A stretch of DNA of 64,000 bases, taken from contig CAVPOX010000015.1 in the NCBI GenBank assembly GCA_963707075.1, positions 124,001-188,000 of the forward strand, written 5' to 3'. The position numbers and the translations under genes were made by a program. The DNA comes from CAXMQZ01 sp963707075 (GTDB lineage: Bacteria > Acidobacteriota > Thermoanaerobaculia > Multivoradales > JAHEKO01). Shown here piece by piece: positions 53,133-62,394 of this stretch (position 1 is the stretch's first letter; every line of letters begins with the position of its first letter). The notes below the pieces were generated by a model that had not been told where the DNA came from, made no database searches, and saw nothing but the letters and a program-made list of their open reading frames with translations.

Positions 53133-54071
53133 CTACTTGTCGGCGAGGTCCAGGTACACCAATCGGACGAAACCCTCGGGTGGCAGGACTGGTTCTCCAT
53201 GAGGGTAGAGTCCTGCGGTCGGATCGGCGGCCACCGCCTCTTCAAGAGACTTCCCTTCTTCAATCAAGGTGGCAATGCGATCACGGCTAACTTGCAGCAT
53301 CTCCCGATACTCGCGCAGACCGAGACGATTCAACATGGGACCGTGCCCCGGGACCACGACCGTGTTGTCGTTGGCGAGATCGATCAGAGCGCCTACCTCT
53401 GCGATCAGACCGGCTACAGATCCTCGGTGGAAAGTATCGATGAAGGGGAAGCCATGGAAGAAGACATCGCCAACATGCAGGACATTGGAGTCCTGAATGA
53501 ACACGGCGACATCAGTATCAGAGTGTCCGTCCGGGAGTTTGATGACCTCGATCACCTGCCCATCAAGGTGGGCTGTAGTTGAGGCTTTGGAAGTCAGTGT
53601 CGGAAGAGCCGCTTCAGGGTGCGGTGGAAAGAACGGCATATCCATTCCGACTCTGTCGGGAATCTGCCACTCCGTCAGCATGCGCTCTCGCGTCTTGTCG
53701 TGAGCAATGATTGTCGCCCCATCCTCCGCGAAGTGCTCGTTTCCCCCCACGTGGTCGAAGTGAAGGTGCGTGTTGATGACGAACTGAACCGGTCCCGCAT
53801 CGAGTTCCGCGATCTCGTCCGAAAGGCGCTCGACCTCCTCAGCAGGTCCACTGTCGATTAGAAGGACTCCGTCCGGGCCAGTGACGGCAACGACATTGAA
53901 CCAAGAGCCTTCGAGTAGATAAACATCATCAGCGATCTCGGTCCAACTGACTTCGGTAGCTGCCAGCTCCTGAGCGAGCATGGGCGGCACTTGAGCCAGG
54001 CTCGCTGAGGCGACAAGGATCAAACAGCCGACTCTCACATTCCACTTCCCACCCAAGCTCATCATTTGCAT
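53133..54071 (-). CDS. MBL fold metallo-hydrolase, exported
   Basis: A 312-aa protein with a signal peptide (to about residue 33, P-M-L-A-Q-E). The metallo-beta-lactamase fold motifs are all present: T-H-L-H-F-D-H-V-G-G, the His in G-H-S-D-T, the bridging Asp in H-V-G-D-V-F and the final His in V-P-G-H-G. It belongs to the large group that includes class B-like lactamases and quinoprotein-relay hydrolases; specific activity cannot be given. Three in-frame ATGs (54071, 54065, 54062) could start it. It lies just after the repA remnant. Confidence 0.87.
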   Translation of the reverse strand: MQMMSLGGKWNVRVGCLILVASASLAQVPPMLAQELAATEVSWTEIADDVYLLEGSWFNVVAVTGPDGVLLIDSGPAEEVERLSDEIAELDAGPVQFVINTHLHFDHVGGNEHFAEDGATIIAHDKTRERMLTEWQIPDRVGMDMPFFPPHPEAALPTLTSKASTTAHLDGQVIEVIKLPDGHSDTDVAVFIQDSNVLHVGDVFFHGFPFIDTFHRGSVAGLIAEVGALIDLANDNTVVVPGHGPMLNRLGLREYREMLQVSRDRIATLIEEGKSLEEAVAADPTAGLYPHGEPVLPPEGFVRLVYLDLADK

Positions 54072-54072
54072 C

Positions 54073-54898
54073 TTATCTTGGGCAGCCCGGCAGCCTTGTC
54101 AGCGGGTGGGGCGAGGACCCGTAGCTTTGTGCGCTCAGGGTTTCCTGACCCTCCCCACGAATCCGGCCATAGTCGCTGCCGAATTGGGAACGGAGTGCAT
54201 CCCATGGGATGAGAGCTGGTCGACGCAGGTAGCTCATGCGGTGTGTGAGCCAAACGTAGAGGTCTATCGATAGCGGGGAGGTGCTCAGCCTGCGAATCGA
54301 TCGCAGGTCGACAGGGACCGAAGAGCGAACGTGACCTCCTCGAAGAAATTGGTACTGAGCACGATCCCAGATCGCCACCGGGCTCTGCCTCCTGACTGTG
54401 AGTCGTCCAAGCAAGGCAGAACCAAGCTTCTTGGATCCGATCTGCAGCAGAGCAGCTTTCGTCGGCGCGAACGCCGTCGGAGCGATACCAGGAGAGCCGA
54501 GTCGTGAGCAGTCGCTCGAGCTGGTCCTGGAGGCGAGGGACTGTGCCACGCTTCCCGCTGATCGGGGTCAGACCGAGTGCGCGAGCGAACTCGTTGGGAG
54601 TTGGACCCAATTCGACGACTGGCGACCTCGAGCGGATGGCGGCGGTGGTGAGGTAGACGAGGATGACGCGAGGGTAGACGCCGTAGGGAAGACCGATGTG
54701 GTGTCGGGCCCTGAGCCTGAGTCGGTGTTTGCCATTCACCCTTTCGAACGTATTGGACGTGGGTCGACTGTGCGGCAGAGTCGTCAAGGTCAGGATTCTC
54801 GGCATGAAGCCGAGGGCCTCCGCCTCGTGAACATCGCGGGAATCGATGGAGTCGAATCGAGCAATCGGGCGATCGACGACGCGGAGGTGCTGCCTCAT
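54073..54898 (-). pseudogene. plasmid replication initiator repA (RepA_C type), frameshifted
   Basis: Protein typical of plasmid RepA (PF04796-like) is spread over three frames. Frame one, 54898 to about 54430, has M-P-R-I-L-T-L-T-T-L-P-H, N-G-K-H-R-L-R-L, G-L-P-Y-G-V-Y-P-R and R-S-P-V-V-E-L-G. The second frame, about 54362-54330, has V-L-S-T-N-F-F-E-E-V-T. The third, about 54327 to 54073, has V-P-V-D-L-R-S-I, S-P-L-S-I-D-L-Y-V-W-L-T-H-R and I-P-W-D-A-L-R-S-Q-F-G-S-D-Y. At least two indels therefore break the gene. Its presence in a chromosome-like setting next to a tRNA points to an integrated plasmid that has decayed. Confidence 0.8.
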
Positions 54899-55010
54899 CG
54901 AGACGCACCCTTTCCCGGCCTGCGCAGCAATAACGCACCATTTTTCGCAATCAAGCCCGAAAGGCCGATCGAGTGCATCGCTCTAAGTAATTGATTTGAT
55001 TGGCTTTGAG

Positions 55011-55086
55011 TGGCGCGCCGGCAGGGACTCGAACCCCGAACCGCCAGATCCGAAGTCTGGTGCTCTATCCATTGAGCCACCGGCGC
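55011..55086 (-). tRNA. tRNA-Arg (anticodon TCG)
   Basis: A complete cloverleaf on the minus strand. The acceptor stem GCGCCGG pairs with CCGGCGC, the D arm is GGCTCAATGGATAGAGC, the anticodon stem CCAGA/TCTGG encloses the loop CTTCGGA (anticodon TCG, reading CGA and related Arg codons), and the T arm contains GGTTCGAGTCC. A G discriminator and an encoded CCA end it at 55011. The mature part is 55014-55086. It is the integration target of the island to its left. Confidence 0.95.
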
Positions 55087-55197
55087 GTGCTTCGGAAGGC
55101 CCGTAAAGTATATCGGCTGCGGAGAAAGCGCAACACCGGTCGCGATCCCGGGTACAATGAGATCATGCCGCACTGCGGCTGAGATGGGAGATCTGCT

Positions 55198-57039
55198 ATG
55201 GCCTATGACGTCGACCTGAAGGACTTGAGATTCCAGCTCTTCGACTGGTTGAAGCTCGAGAGCATTCTGGAGCACCCGAAGTTTGCCGACTGGGATCGGG
55301 ACAACATCGAGATGGTGCTGGAGGAGGCGCTCAAGATCGCCCAGGAGCAATTCGATCCGGCGAATGAGCCCGGAGATCGGCAGGGCGTGAAGCTGGAGGA
55401 CGGCAAGGTGACCGTACCCGAGGTCTATCAACAGCCCTACCGCACTCTTGCCGAGGGAGGCTGGGTCGGCTGTGTCAACAACCCCGAGTACGGTGGCCTG
55501 GGACTGCCACACCTGATCGGTCTGGCGGTCACCGAGTTCTTCGGTGGTTCCAATACCTCGCTGTCCCTGATCCTGCTTTTGACTCGCGGCGTTGGTGAGC
55601 TGGTCGAGCACTACGGCACGGATGAGATGCGTGCGCTGTTCTGCGAGCGGCTCTATACCGGAGCCTGGACCGGCACGATGTGTCTGACCGAACCACACGC
55701 TGGCTCCGACGTGGGAGCTTCGACGAGCAAGGCGGAGCCACTGGAAAATGGGCGCTACGCGATCTCGGGTGAGAAGATCTTCATCACCTTTGGTGACCAC
55801 GACATGACCGAGAATGTGGTCCACGCAGTCCTGGCCCGCCTTCCAGGGGCACCCCAGGGCACCAAGGGGCTGTCTCTTTTCCTGGTGCCGAAGTATCGCG
55901 TCAATCCGGATGGCTCCCTGGGAGAGCCCAACGATGTGGTTTGTGGCGGCGTGGAACACAAGATGGGCATCCACGGCTCGCCGACTTGCAGCATGCTCTT
56001 CGGTCCAAACGGTGGGTGTGAAGGCTACCTGCTGGGCGAGGAGAACAGGGGCATGCGTCTCATGTTCGACATGATGAACGCGGCTCGCCTGGATGTGGGG
56101 CTGCAGGGGCTGTCGATCGGTGGGGCGGCCCACGAGGCTGCGCTGAGATACGCCAGAGAACGGGTGCAGGGCCGTCATTGGACCAGCATGGGCGACCGCG
56201 ACGCGCAGCCGGTGGCGATCGTCGAGCACCCCGATATCCGCCGCCTCCTGTTCACCTCGCAGGCCTACGTGCAGGGGATGCGGGCACTCCTGCTGGAGAC
56301 GGGGAAGTTCATCGACTTGGCGCACACCGCTGAGGGTGAAGAGGCGGAAAGGTGCCAGGCGTATGTCGATCTGCTCACTCCGGTCTGTAAGGCGTGGGCG
56401 TCCGACTGGGGATTTCGTGTGACGGAGTGGTGCCTGCAGGTCTACGGCGGGTATGGCTACATCAAGGATTACCCGGTCGAACAGTATCTGCGGGATGCCA
56501 AGATCGCCTCGATCTACGAAGGCACGAACGGCATCCAGGCTCTCGACCTGGTGGGGCGTAAGTTGATGGCTCACGGTGGCAGGACCTTCAAGGAGCTGCT
56601 GGGCAGGGTGGCGAGCACCGTCAAGCACCTGCAGTCGGATCCCGATCTGGCGGGCCCCGGCTTCCAGCTGGGAGCGGCACTCCAAGCCATCCAGGAGGTG
56701 GCTGGCGAGGTGCCCAAGCGCCCCGACGGGCAGTCGGTCATGATGCTCAACGCCGTCCCGTTCCTGGACATGCTGGGCCATACGTTGGCTGGCAGTTTCC
56801 TGCTGGAGCAAGCCCTGCTGGCCCGCGAAAAACTTAAAGCTTTACTTGAAGAAAAAGGAATCGATCCGGAAGCAAAGGAGAGCTACGAGCAGATCCTGCG
56901 AACGGACACGGACGTCGCCTTTCTGCACAACAAGATCCAGATCGCGATCCATTTCGCCTATCGCGGCCTACCTTTGGTCAAGGCACTGGCAATCGCAGTG
57001 GAGTCGGGTGAAGCCAGTCCGATCGAGGCTGTCTTCTGA
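55198..57039 (+). CDS. acyl-CoA dehydrogenase, long (DmdC-like) form
   Basis: A 613-aa FAD flavoprotein that introduces a double bond into acyl-CoA. The N-terminal extension and C-terminal helical domain (from about residue 470) put it in the roughly 600-residue class with 3-methylmercaptopropionyl-CoA dehydrogenase DmdC, not the 380-residue class. M-C-L-T-E-P-H-A-G-S-D-V is the FAD/substrate motif, and I-Y-E-G-T-N-G-I-Q-A contains the catalytic-base Glu. GGGAG lies upstream of ATG 55198. Substrate is uncertain: DmdC-type enzymes may take methylmercaptopropionyl-CoA or medium/long acyl-CoA. It is convergent with the dynamin gene, 5 bp apart. Confidence 0.92.
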   Translation: MAYDVDLKDLRFQLFDWLKLESILEHPKFADWDRDNIEMVLEEALKIAQEQFDPANEPGDRQGVKLEDGKVTVPEVYQQPYRTLAEGGWVGCVNNPEYGGLGLPHLIGLAVTEFFGGSNTSLSLILLLTRGVGELVEHYGTDEMRALFCERLYTGAWTGTMCLTEPHAGSDVGASTSKAEPLENGRYAISGEKIFITFGDHDMTENVVHAVLARLPGAPQGTKGLSLFLVPKYRVNPDGSLGEPNDVVCGGVEHKMGIHGSPTCSMLFGPNGGCEGYLLGEENRGMRLMFDMMNAARLDVGLQGLSIGGAAHEAALRYARERVQGRHWTSMGDRDAQPVAIVEHPDIRRLLFTSQAYVQGMRALLLETGKFIDLAHTAEGEEAERCQAYVDLLTPVCKAWASDWGFRVTEWCLQVYGGYGYIKDYPVEQYLRDAKIASIYEGTNGIQALDLVGRKLMAHGGRTFKELLGRVASTVKHLQSDPDLAGPGFQLGAALQAIQEVAGEVPKRPDGQSVMMLNAVPFLDMLGHTLAGSFLLEQALLAREKLKALLEEKGIDPEAKESYEQILRTDTDVAFLHNKIQIAIHFAYRGLPLVKALAIAVESGEASPIEAVF

Positions 57040-57044
57040 TCGGC

Positions 57045-58766
57045 CTAGATCTGTTCCAGGTCACTTTGAAGGACAGTCAAGGTGTCCCGTGAGCGTGCGA
57101 GGTCATCGTGGATCTCGTTCAGGCGCTCTCGTTCCGCGCGGACAAAGCGGGTATAGGGCGCGATCGCCTCCCGAATGCGGTGGACGCTGCGCTCCAATTC
57201 CTTCTGAAACTGACTGCTCAAGGATTGCATCAGCTGTTGGCGCAGCTGGCCGATTTTCGAGGTCAGCTCGCGTTTGGCTCGTCGCCGCTTGGTGGGGAGT
57301 ACCAGCAACCCCATCACCGCGAGTGTTCCAGCCGCCAACATGCCGGTGATGTCCGCAAACTGGGTCGTTGCCAGGGCCGCAACGATGGCGCCGAGTCCCA
57401 GCGCGCTGACCTCCATCAGGGCGGCGCCGGCAACCGCGGTCTGTACCGACTCCGCCATTCTGTTGGCTTCGGCGCTCTTGTCATAGCCATCGATCGTTCG
57501 GCGCGCGGCCCGGCCTACGGTGTCCAGGAGCTTCTCGCGGTCGAAGTCGAAGGTACCGATCTCGCCCACTAGCCGATCACTGTGCTCGGCGCGGCGGCTC
57601 TCCAGGGTGTCGTTGACGGCCTTCCATTGGCGCAACTCCGAGCGCACCATCCAATCGATGATCTCCTGAATCTTCTCCTCGATACGCTGCGGCGCGTCGG
57701 CGACGACCTTCTGCTCGAAGTCGCTCTTGATCTTGGACTTGTTGAGCAGGTCCAGGGCACGCGGCAGGCGGAGAGTCTCGTCGAAGAAATCCTGGCCGCG
57801 CAGCTCGAACTCGTGCAAGATGGTGTCGACATCGCTCAAGCGGAAGCGGAACTCCCGTTCCATGTCCTCGGCATAGAGCCCCAACTGTCGTTCGATGTCG
57901 TCGAGGGCCGTGAAGTCGTCACGCAGGAGTTCGAGCCTGGCCTCGGTGGCCTCGATGTAGGTGAGTGCCAGCCGATTCCCCACACCCAGAGGGTTGGCGA
58001 GTTTGAGTCGGACCCTTTCCGTCTCATCGAGGGTGTCGACAAGGTATTCCTCGAGCTCGAGAAATCCGGGGTCGGGTTCCGTGGCTTCACCCAGCTTGAA
58101 ATCCAGGGCTCGACGGGCCGAAAGGGTGAAGACCCGGGGCTCGAATCCCAGAACCGTGTTGCAGCCGTTGGTGACGAAGCGCAAGACCTCCGCCACGTCG
58201 GCCTCGGTCTTGAGGATGTCGATCTTATTGATCGCCAGGACGAGCTTTTTGCCCCATTGGCGAATCCGTTCCATGAAGGCTCGTTCGCTCTCGGTGAGTG
58301 GGCGATCGGCGGAGGTCAGGAAGAGCACCAGGTCAGCGCGGGGCACGAACTGGTCGGTAATGGCCTCGTGCGCTCGATCGAGAGCATTGGTGCCCGGGGT
58401 GTCGACGATGGTCACCTGGTGCAACACTTCGACAGGCGTGGAGATCTCTTCGATGCCGGTTTCCATCAGCATCCGGGTCTCCGGATCCCCGTAACGGAGG
58501 CGGTGGATGCGAGTGGTGGTCGGCGTGACGCCCTCCTCGAGCACCGGGCTGCCCAGCAGAGCATTGATGAAGGTGCTTTTCCCGGCGTTGAACTCGCCGA
58601 CGATGATCAGCAGGAACAGCTCATCGAGTTGACGAATCGACTGCTCCAGAGTCGTCACATCGTCGCGGCCCGCCTCGCAGCGCACCAGCGTGTTCTGCAG
58701 CTCGCGCAGGGCCGCCTGCTCGCGGACCAGGAGGTCGTTCTGCTGTTGGGTCAGAATGCCCTGCAT
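57045..58766 (-). CDS. dynamin-like GTPase
   Basis: A 573-aa membrane-associated GTPase. G motifs are clear: P-loop G-E-F-N-A-G-K-S-T near residue 57, switch threonines T-P-T-T-T, D-T-P-G-T and N-K-I-D. Long alpha-helical stalk segments follow, and a hydrophobic hairpin of two helices (about residues 440-500: A-L-G-L-G-A-I-V-A-A-L and L-A-V-M-G-L-L-V-L-P) can insert in the membrane. This is the BDLP/mitofusin-like layout used in membrane fusion or repair. ATG 58766 has GAGGAGG upstream and overlaps the stop of the preceding gene (TGATG). Confidence 0.92.
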   Translation of the reverse strand: MQGILTQQQNDLLVREQAALRELQNTLVRCEAGRDDVTTLEQSIRQLDELFLLIIVGEFNAGKSTFINALLGSPVLEEGVTPTTTRIHRLRYGDPETRMLMETGIEEISTPVEVLHQVTIVDTPGTNALDRAHEAITDQFVPRADLVLFLTSADRPLTESERAFMERIRQWGKKLVLAINKIDILKTEADVAEVLRFVTNGCNTVLGFEPRVFTLSARRALDFKLGEATEPDPGFLELEEYLVDTLDETERVRLKLANPLGVGNRLALTYIEATEARLELLRDDFTALDDIERQLGLYAEDMEREFRFRLSDVDTILHEFELRGQDFFDETLRLPRALDLLNKSKIKSDFEQKVVADAPQRIEEKIQEIIDWMVRSELRQWKAVNDTLESRRAEHSDRLVGEIGTFDFDREKLLDTVGRAARRTIDGYDKSAEANRMAESVQTAVAGAALMEVSALGLGAIVAALATTQFADITGMLAAGTLAVMGLLVLPTKRRRAKRELTSKIGQLRQQLMQSLSSQFQKELERSVHRIREAIAPYTRFVRAERERLNEIHDDLARSRDTLTVLQSDLEQI

Positions 58767-59974
58767 CACGCCTCCTCTTCCCGGGCCAGGGAAACCCGCT
58801 TCCTGAGTGCCCCGATCTGATCGTCGGTGGCCGGCTCCCACAGCTCCTTCTTGCGCCGACGGGCGATGGAGGTCGGAGAATAGCGAATCGAAGTCACCAG
58901 GCGTCCCGAATCGTTGAAGACATGGGCGCGACCTCGATCACCGATCACGATGAGGGTCTGGCGCCGCGTGTCGAAGAGAATATCCTCATTTCGCGCTCGT
59001 TCGAGATCGGAAAAGGCCATCTCAGTCGGTCGCTCTCGGTCGCCATGCCTTTCCTGGCCGTGTCGCGTGCGCCTGTCGCGCGAGCGTCGTTGATGTTCGA
59101 GACGCCGGGCGAGGCCGGTGAGGAGCCCGTCCAGACGTTTCTCGATCACCTCTTCTGAAGGGCGTTTGCGCCTGGTCAGTGAGCGCTCGACATCCCTCAG
59201 GATGCCTTCGACCCAACGGGTGGCTCCAAGCCACGGAATCTCACCCGCACGATCGAAGAGATTCTCCAGGGGCTCGTTCTCCGGGCCGAGGCCAATCAGG
59301 TTGAGGCCGACACGTCGCCGGCCCCTCTGGGGTCGGGTCGAGACGATCTGGAAGGTCAGGGCTACGGGTTTCTTCAACCCGTCGAGGGTGGGGAAGGAAT
59401 ACCAGCCGGCCGCGACCTGGCCATGAATGTGGTAGCCGCTGTCCGCATCCTGGAAGGCTGGCAGCAGACTGTGGGTGAGCACTGATCCGGCGGTGATCTG
59501 GGCCACGAGGCCTTGGGGTGACCTGTAGAGTTGATCGACGCGTGGGTTCTGCTGCTCGAGAAGCCACTGACCCAGGTCCTGAAAGCGCGGCAGCCCGCTG
59601 GGGCTGTAGCCGGCAAAGACCTCGTTGCAGTGGTTGGGAGTCGTGTGCTCGCAGTTGGCGCTGGCGCAACGAAGACAGTAGACGTGTCCGAGTCGAAAGA
59701 CACTGCGGTGGATGACGAGACGGCTCAAGGCCTGATCGATCGACTCGGAGACGCCCCGGCTGACATCGTCGACCCAACCCTCCCGGTCGAGAGTCGGCAG
59801 ACGAAGTTGCACCTCGACTGAATCGCGGCCGTTGAGCAAATGAGCCGAAGGGTGGCGCTGGATGCGTCGACGAAGCTCCTTGGCCAGCAGCTGGACAGCC
59901 AGTGACACCGCATCTGGCTCGGGGGATGATCTCTGTGTTGGTTTGGCAGTCATCTGTCTGTAGGCTTCGATCAT
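58766..59974 (-). CDS. hypothetical Cys/His-cluster protein coupled to dynamin
   Basis: A 402-aa cytoplasmic protein without a recognised family. Residues 95-125 contain Y-C-L-R-C-A-S-A-N-C-E-H-T-T-P-N-H-C, a probable zinc-binding cluster, followed by the conserved-looking F-A-G-Y-S-P-S-G-L-P. A middle region is beta-rich, and residues 270-330 are strongly basic (R-R-S-R-D-R-R-T-R-H). The C-terminal end repeats a short beta pattern (L-I-V-I-G-D-R-G-R-A-H-V-F). Its TGA overlaps the dynamin ATG, so the two are made from one transcript. A second Met eight codons in could also be the start. Confidence 0.72.
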   Translation of the reverse strand: MIEAYRQMTAKPTQRSSPEPDAVSLAVQLLAKELRRRIQRHPSAHLLNGRDSVEVQLRLPTLDREGWVDDVSRGVSESIDQALSRLVIHRSVFRLGHVYCLRCASANCEHTTPNHCNEVFAGYSPSGLPRFQDLGQWLLEQQNPRVDQLYRSPQGLVAQITAGSVLTHSLLPAFQDADSGYHIHGQVAAGWYSFPTLDGLKKPVALTFQIVSTRPQRGRRRVGLNLIGLGPENEPLENLFDRAGEIPWLGATRWVEGILRDVERSLTRRKRPSEEVIEKRLDGLLTGLARRLEHQRRSRDRRTRHGQERHGDRERPTEMAFSDLERARNEDILFDTRRQTLIVIGDRGRAHVFNDSGRLVTSIRYSPTSIARRRKKELWEPATDDQIGALRKRVSLAREEEA

Positions 59975-60123
59975 GAGGGCGCCGAGGTCATGCTATCGGA
60001 TTGCGAACGGAAGATCGTTCACGTCTCTACCGGAGCTAGCCGGGCTGACAGATAAACATCAGGCGGCGTCTAAACGTACAAGGAATCAAAGGGTGGCAAC
60101 CGGCACCGCGGAGGGGTTTCTAA

Positions 60124-62388
60124 ATGGCAAATTCCAGGGATGGGCTCGCTATCGCGGTCCTGGTTCTCGGAGCGTCGGCGATGGTGGCCCAGGAGACCGA
60201 GGAGCCCAGGCAGTCCAGGTTTCGTGAACAGATTACGCATCATGTATCCAGGGCAACGTCGGAGATCAAGATCGACGGCCTGCTGGATGAGGACGCCTGG
60301 CAAGACGCGACGGAGATCGACGTCGGGCTGGAGTACTTCCCCGGCGATAACGCCGTGCCGCCGGTCGAGACCAAGGCCTATGTGACCTACGACGACAAGA
60401 ACATCTATATCGGTTTCAAGTGCTTCGATCCCGATCCCTCCCAGATCAGGGCCCACCTGATGAAGCGGGATGAGATCAATACCTTCGTGCAGGACGACCA
60501 CATCACCATCATGCTCGACACCTTCAACGATGAACGGCGGGCTTTCCAGTACCGGGTCAATCCGTTGGGTGTGCAGGCCGATGCCATCTTCAGCGAGGTC
60601 GACGGCATCGAGGACTGGGCCTGGGACATGATCTGGACCTCCAAGGCCACCATCGACGCGGAGGGCTGGGTGGCGGAGATTGCCTTCCCGGTGAATCAGC
60701 TGCGCTTTCAGAGAACTCAGGAGGCGCAGACCTGGGGTATCGAGCTCGGGCGCTCCTGGCCACGCAGCAGTCGGCATCGCATCACCAATACGGGACGAGA
60801 TCGAAATCGGGCCTGCATCATCTGTCAGTTCGACAAGGCCGAGGGTTTCGAGGGTTTGCGACCGGGCAAGAACCTGGAGATCAATCCGACCCTGGTAGGG
60901 GCCCGCACAGATGCCCTGGATGAGTTCCCTGACGGATCTCTCGAGGCCGAGGAGGAGGATGTCGAGGCGGGGCTGACCGTGCGCTGGGGCATCACACCGA
61001 ATCTGACCCTCACCGGGACGGTGAATCCGGACTTCTCGCAAGTCGAGGCCGATGTCGCCCAGCTGGCCCTCAATGAACGCTTCGCGCTCTTTTTCGAGGA
61101 GAAGCGCCCGTTCTTTCTCGAGGGGATCGACTTCTTTTCCACCCCGGTCAATGCCGTTTACACTCGGACCGTGGTGTCACCTGATTGGGGTGGCAAGATC
61201 AGTGGGAAAATCGGCTCGAACGCGCTGGGTGCTTTCGCCGCAGGCGACACGGTGACCCCGTTGCTCTTCCCATCGAATCAGGGGAGCGACTCGGTGCTGC
61301 TGGAGGAGTCCAACACGAGTGGTGTCTTCCGTTATCGGCGCGATGTCGGCGCGACCTCGACCTTGGGATTCCTCTACGCCGGCCGCGAAGGTGACAGCTA
61401 CCACAATCGGGTCGCGGGCCTGGATGGGCTGTTCCGTGTCTCTGCCAAGGACACGGTTTCGTTCCAGTACCTGTACTCGGACACCCAGTACCCGGATGAG
61501 ATCGTGGAGGACTTCGACCAGCCGGCCGGGTCCTTTACCGGTGGCGGGCTTTATCTGGACTACGAGCACGACTCGCGGAAGTGGTACTGGAACGCGAATT
61601 ATCAGGACCGCGAGCCCGAGCTGCGTCTCGACAGTGGCTTTCTGCCCCGGGTCGACCTCCGCAACCTGGAGGGATTGATCATTCGCAAGTTTTGGGGCAA
61701 GGAGGACTCGTGGTACGACCGCTGGCGGCTCGGCATCACCGCTGAAAGGACCGAGGACCAGGAAGGCGTGCTCACGGATGAGGAGTTCGAGCTGATCTTC
61801 GACCTCCAGGGACCGCTGCAGTCCTTCATCCAGACAGGTCTACAGCGGGAGAAGATTCTTCACCTGGGTGTGCTCTACGAGGATCTGGATGGCGCGTTCT
61901 TCTACGGTGAGGCTCAACCCAGTGGCAAGGTGAGGCTCGAGCTCTTCACCATCTTCGGAGACTCTGTGGACTTCACGAACAATCAACCGGCGGACGAGCT
62001 TCTGGTCAACCCGGTTGTCGAGGCCAAGCTGGGCCGGCATGTCAACCTGGAGCTCGACCATCGTCTGCAGCGTCTCGACGTCGCCGAAGGGCGTCTCTTC
62101 GAGGCGAATCTGAGCCAGCTGCGATTGGTCTACAACTTCAACGTGCGCACGTTCGTACGGGGGATCTTCCAGTATCTGGATGTGGAGCGAGATCCGAATC
62201 TCTACCTCGTGCCGGTGGAGCCCGAAACGCAGACTCTCTTCAGTCAGCTGCTTTTCTCCTATCAGGTCAACGCCCGAACGGTGCTCTTTGCGGGCTACTC
62301 CGACAACTATCTGGGTGAGGAGAACATCGACCTGACGCAGACCAACCGCACCTTCTTCATGAAGATCGGCTACGCCTGGATCCTCTGA
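60124..62388 (+). CDS. DUF5916 outer-membrane protein with CBM9-like N-terminal domain
   Basis: A 754-aa exported protein. After the signal peptide (ends V-A-Q), residues 40-215 form a carbohydrate-binding-module-9-like domain: I-K-I-D-G-L-L-D-E-D-A-W, T-Y-D-D-K-N-I-Y-I-G-F and F-Q-Y-R-V-N-P-L-G. The rest is a DUF5916 beta-barrel with Q-V-E-A-D, E-K-R-P-F-F-L-E-G-I-D-F-F and many alternating aromatic strands to the last residue. The pattern fits an outer-membrane channel or receptor, common in Acidobacteria and Bacteroidetes, with unknown cargo. It stands alone on the plus strand and is followed by a long palindrome. Confidence 0.9.
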   Translation: MANSRDGLAIAVLVLGASAMVAQETEEPRQSRFREQITHHVSRATSEIKIDGLLDEDAWQDATEIDVGLEYFPGDNAVPPVETKAYVTYDDKNIYIGFKCFDPDPSQIRAHLMKRDEINTFVQDDHITIMLDTFNDERRAFQYRVNPLGVQADAIFSEVDGIEDWAWDMIWTSKATIDAEGWVAEIAFPVNQLRFQRTQEAQTWGIELGRSWPRSSRHRITNTGRDRNRACIICQFDKAEGFEGLRPGKNLEINPTLVGARTDALDEFPDGSLEAEEEDVEAGLTVRWGITPNLTLTGTVNPDFSQVEADVAQLALNERFALFFEEKRPFFLEGIDFFSTPVNAVYTRTVVSPDWGGKISGKIGSNALGAFAAGDTVTPLLFPSNQGSDSVLLEESNTSGVFRYRRDVGATSTLGFLYAGREGDSYHNRVAGLDGLFRVSAKDTVSFQYLYSDTQYPDEIVEDFDQPAGSFTGGGLYLDYEHDSRKWYWNANYQDREPELRLDSGFLPRVDLRNLEGLIIRKFWGKEDSWYDRWRLGITAERTEDQEGVLTDEEFELIFDLQGPLQSFIQTGLQREKILHLGVLYEDLDGAFFYGEAQPSGKVRLELFTIFGDSVDFTNNQPADELLVNPVVEAKLGRHVNLELDHRLQRLDVAEGRLFEANLSQLRLVYNFNVRTFVRGIFQYLDVERDPNLYLVPVEPETQTLFSQLLFSYQVNARTVLFAGYSDNYLGEENIDLTQTNRTFFMKIGYAWIL

Positions 62389-62394
62389 CCACCG

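Larger units (their letters stand above)
48355..55055. mobile_element. decayed tRNA-Arg-bounded island, probably plasmid-derived
   Basis: Bounded on the right by the 3' half of tRNA-Arg and on the left by a 45-bp direct copy of it, with a shorter 21-bp copy inside. Cargo: BrnTA, a TerB-like protein, an IS3 remnant, an alpha/beta hydrolase, a SRPBCC protein, a zincin, an MBL hydrolase and a broken repA. No integrase, relaxase or partition gene remains. BrnTA would suit an addiction module retained from a plasmid. The extent is inferred from the repeats. Confidence 0.7.

Noticed and set aside
52753..53202. Plus-strand frame opposite the zincin gene
   Set aside because: It starts within a well-supported gene on the other strand and lacks any domain.
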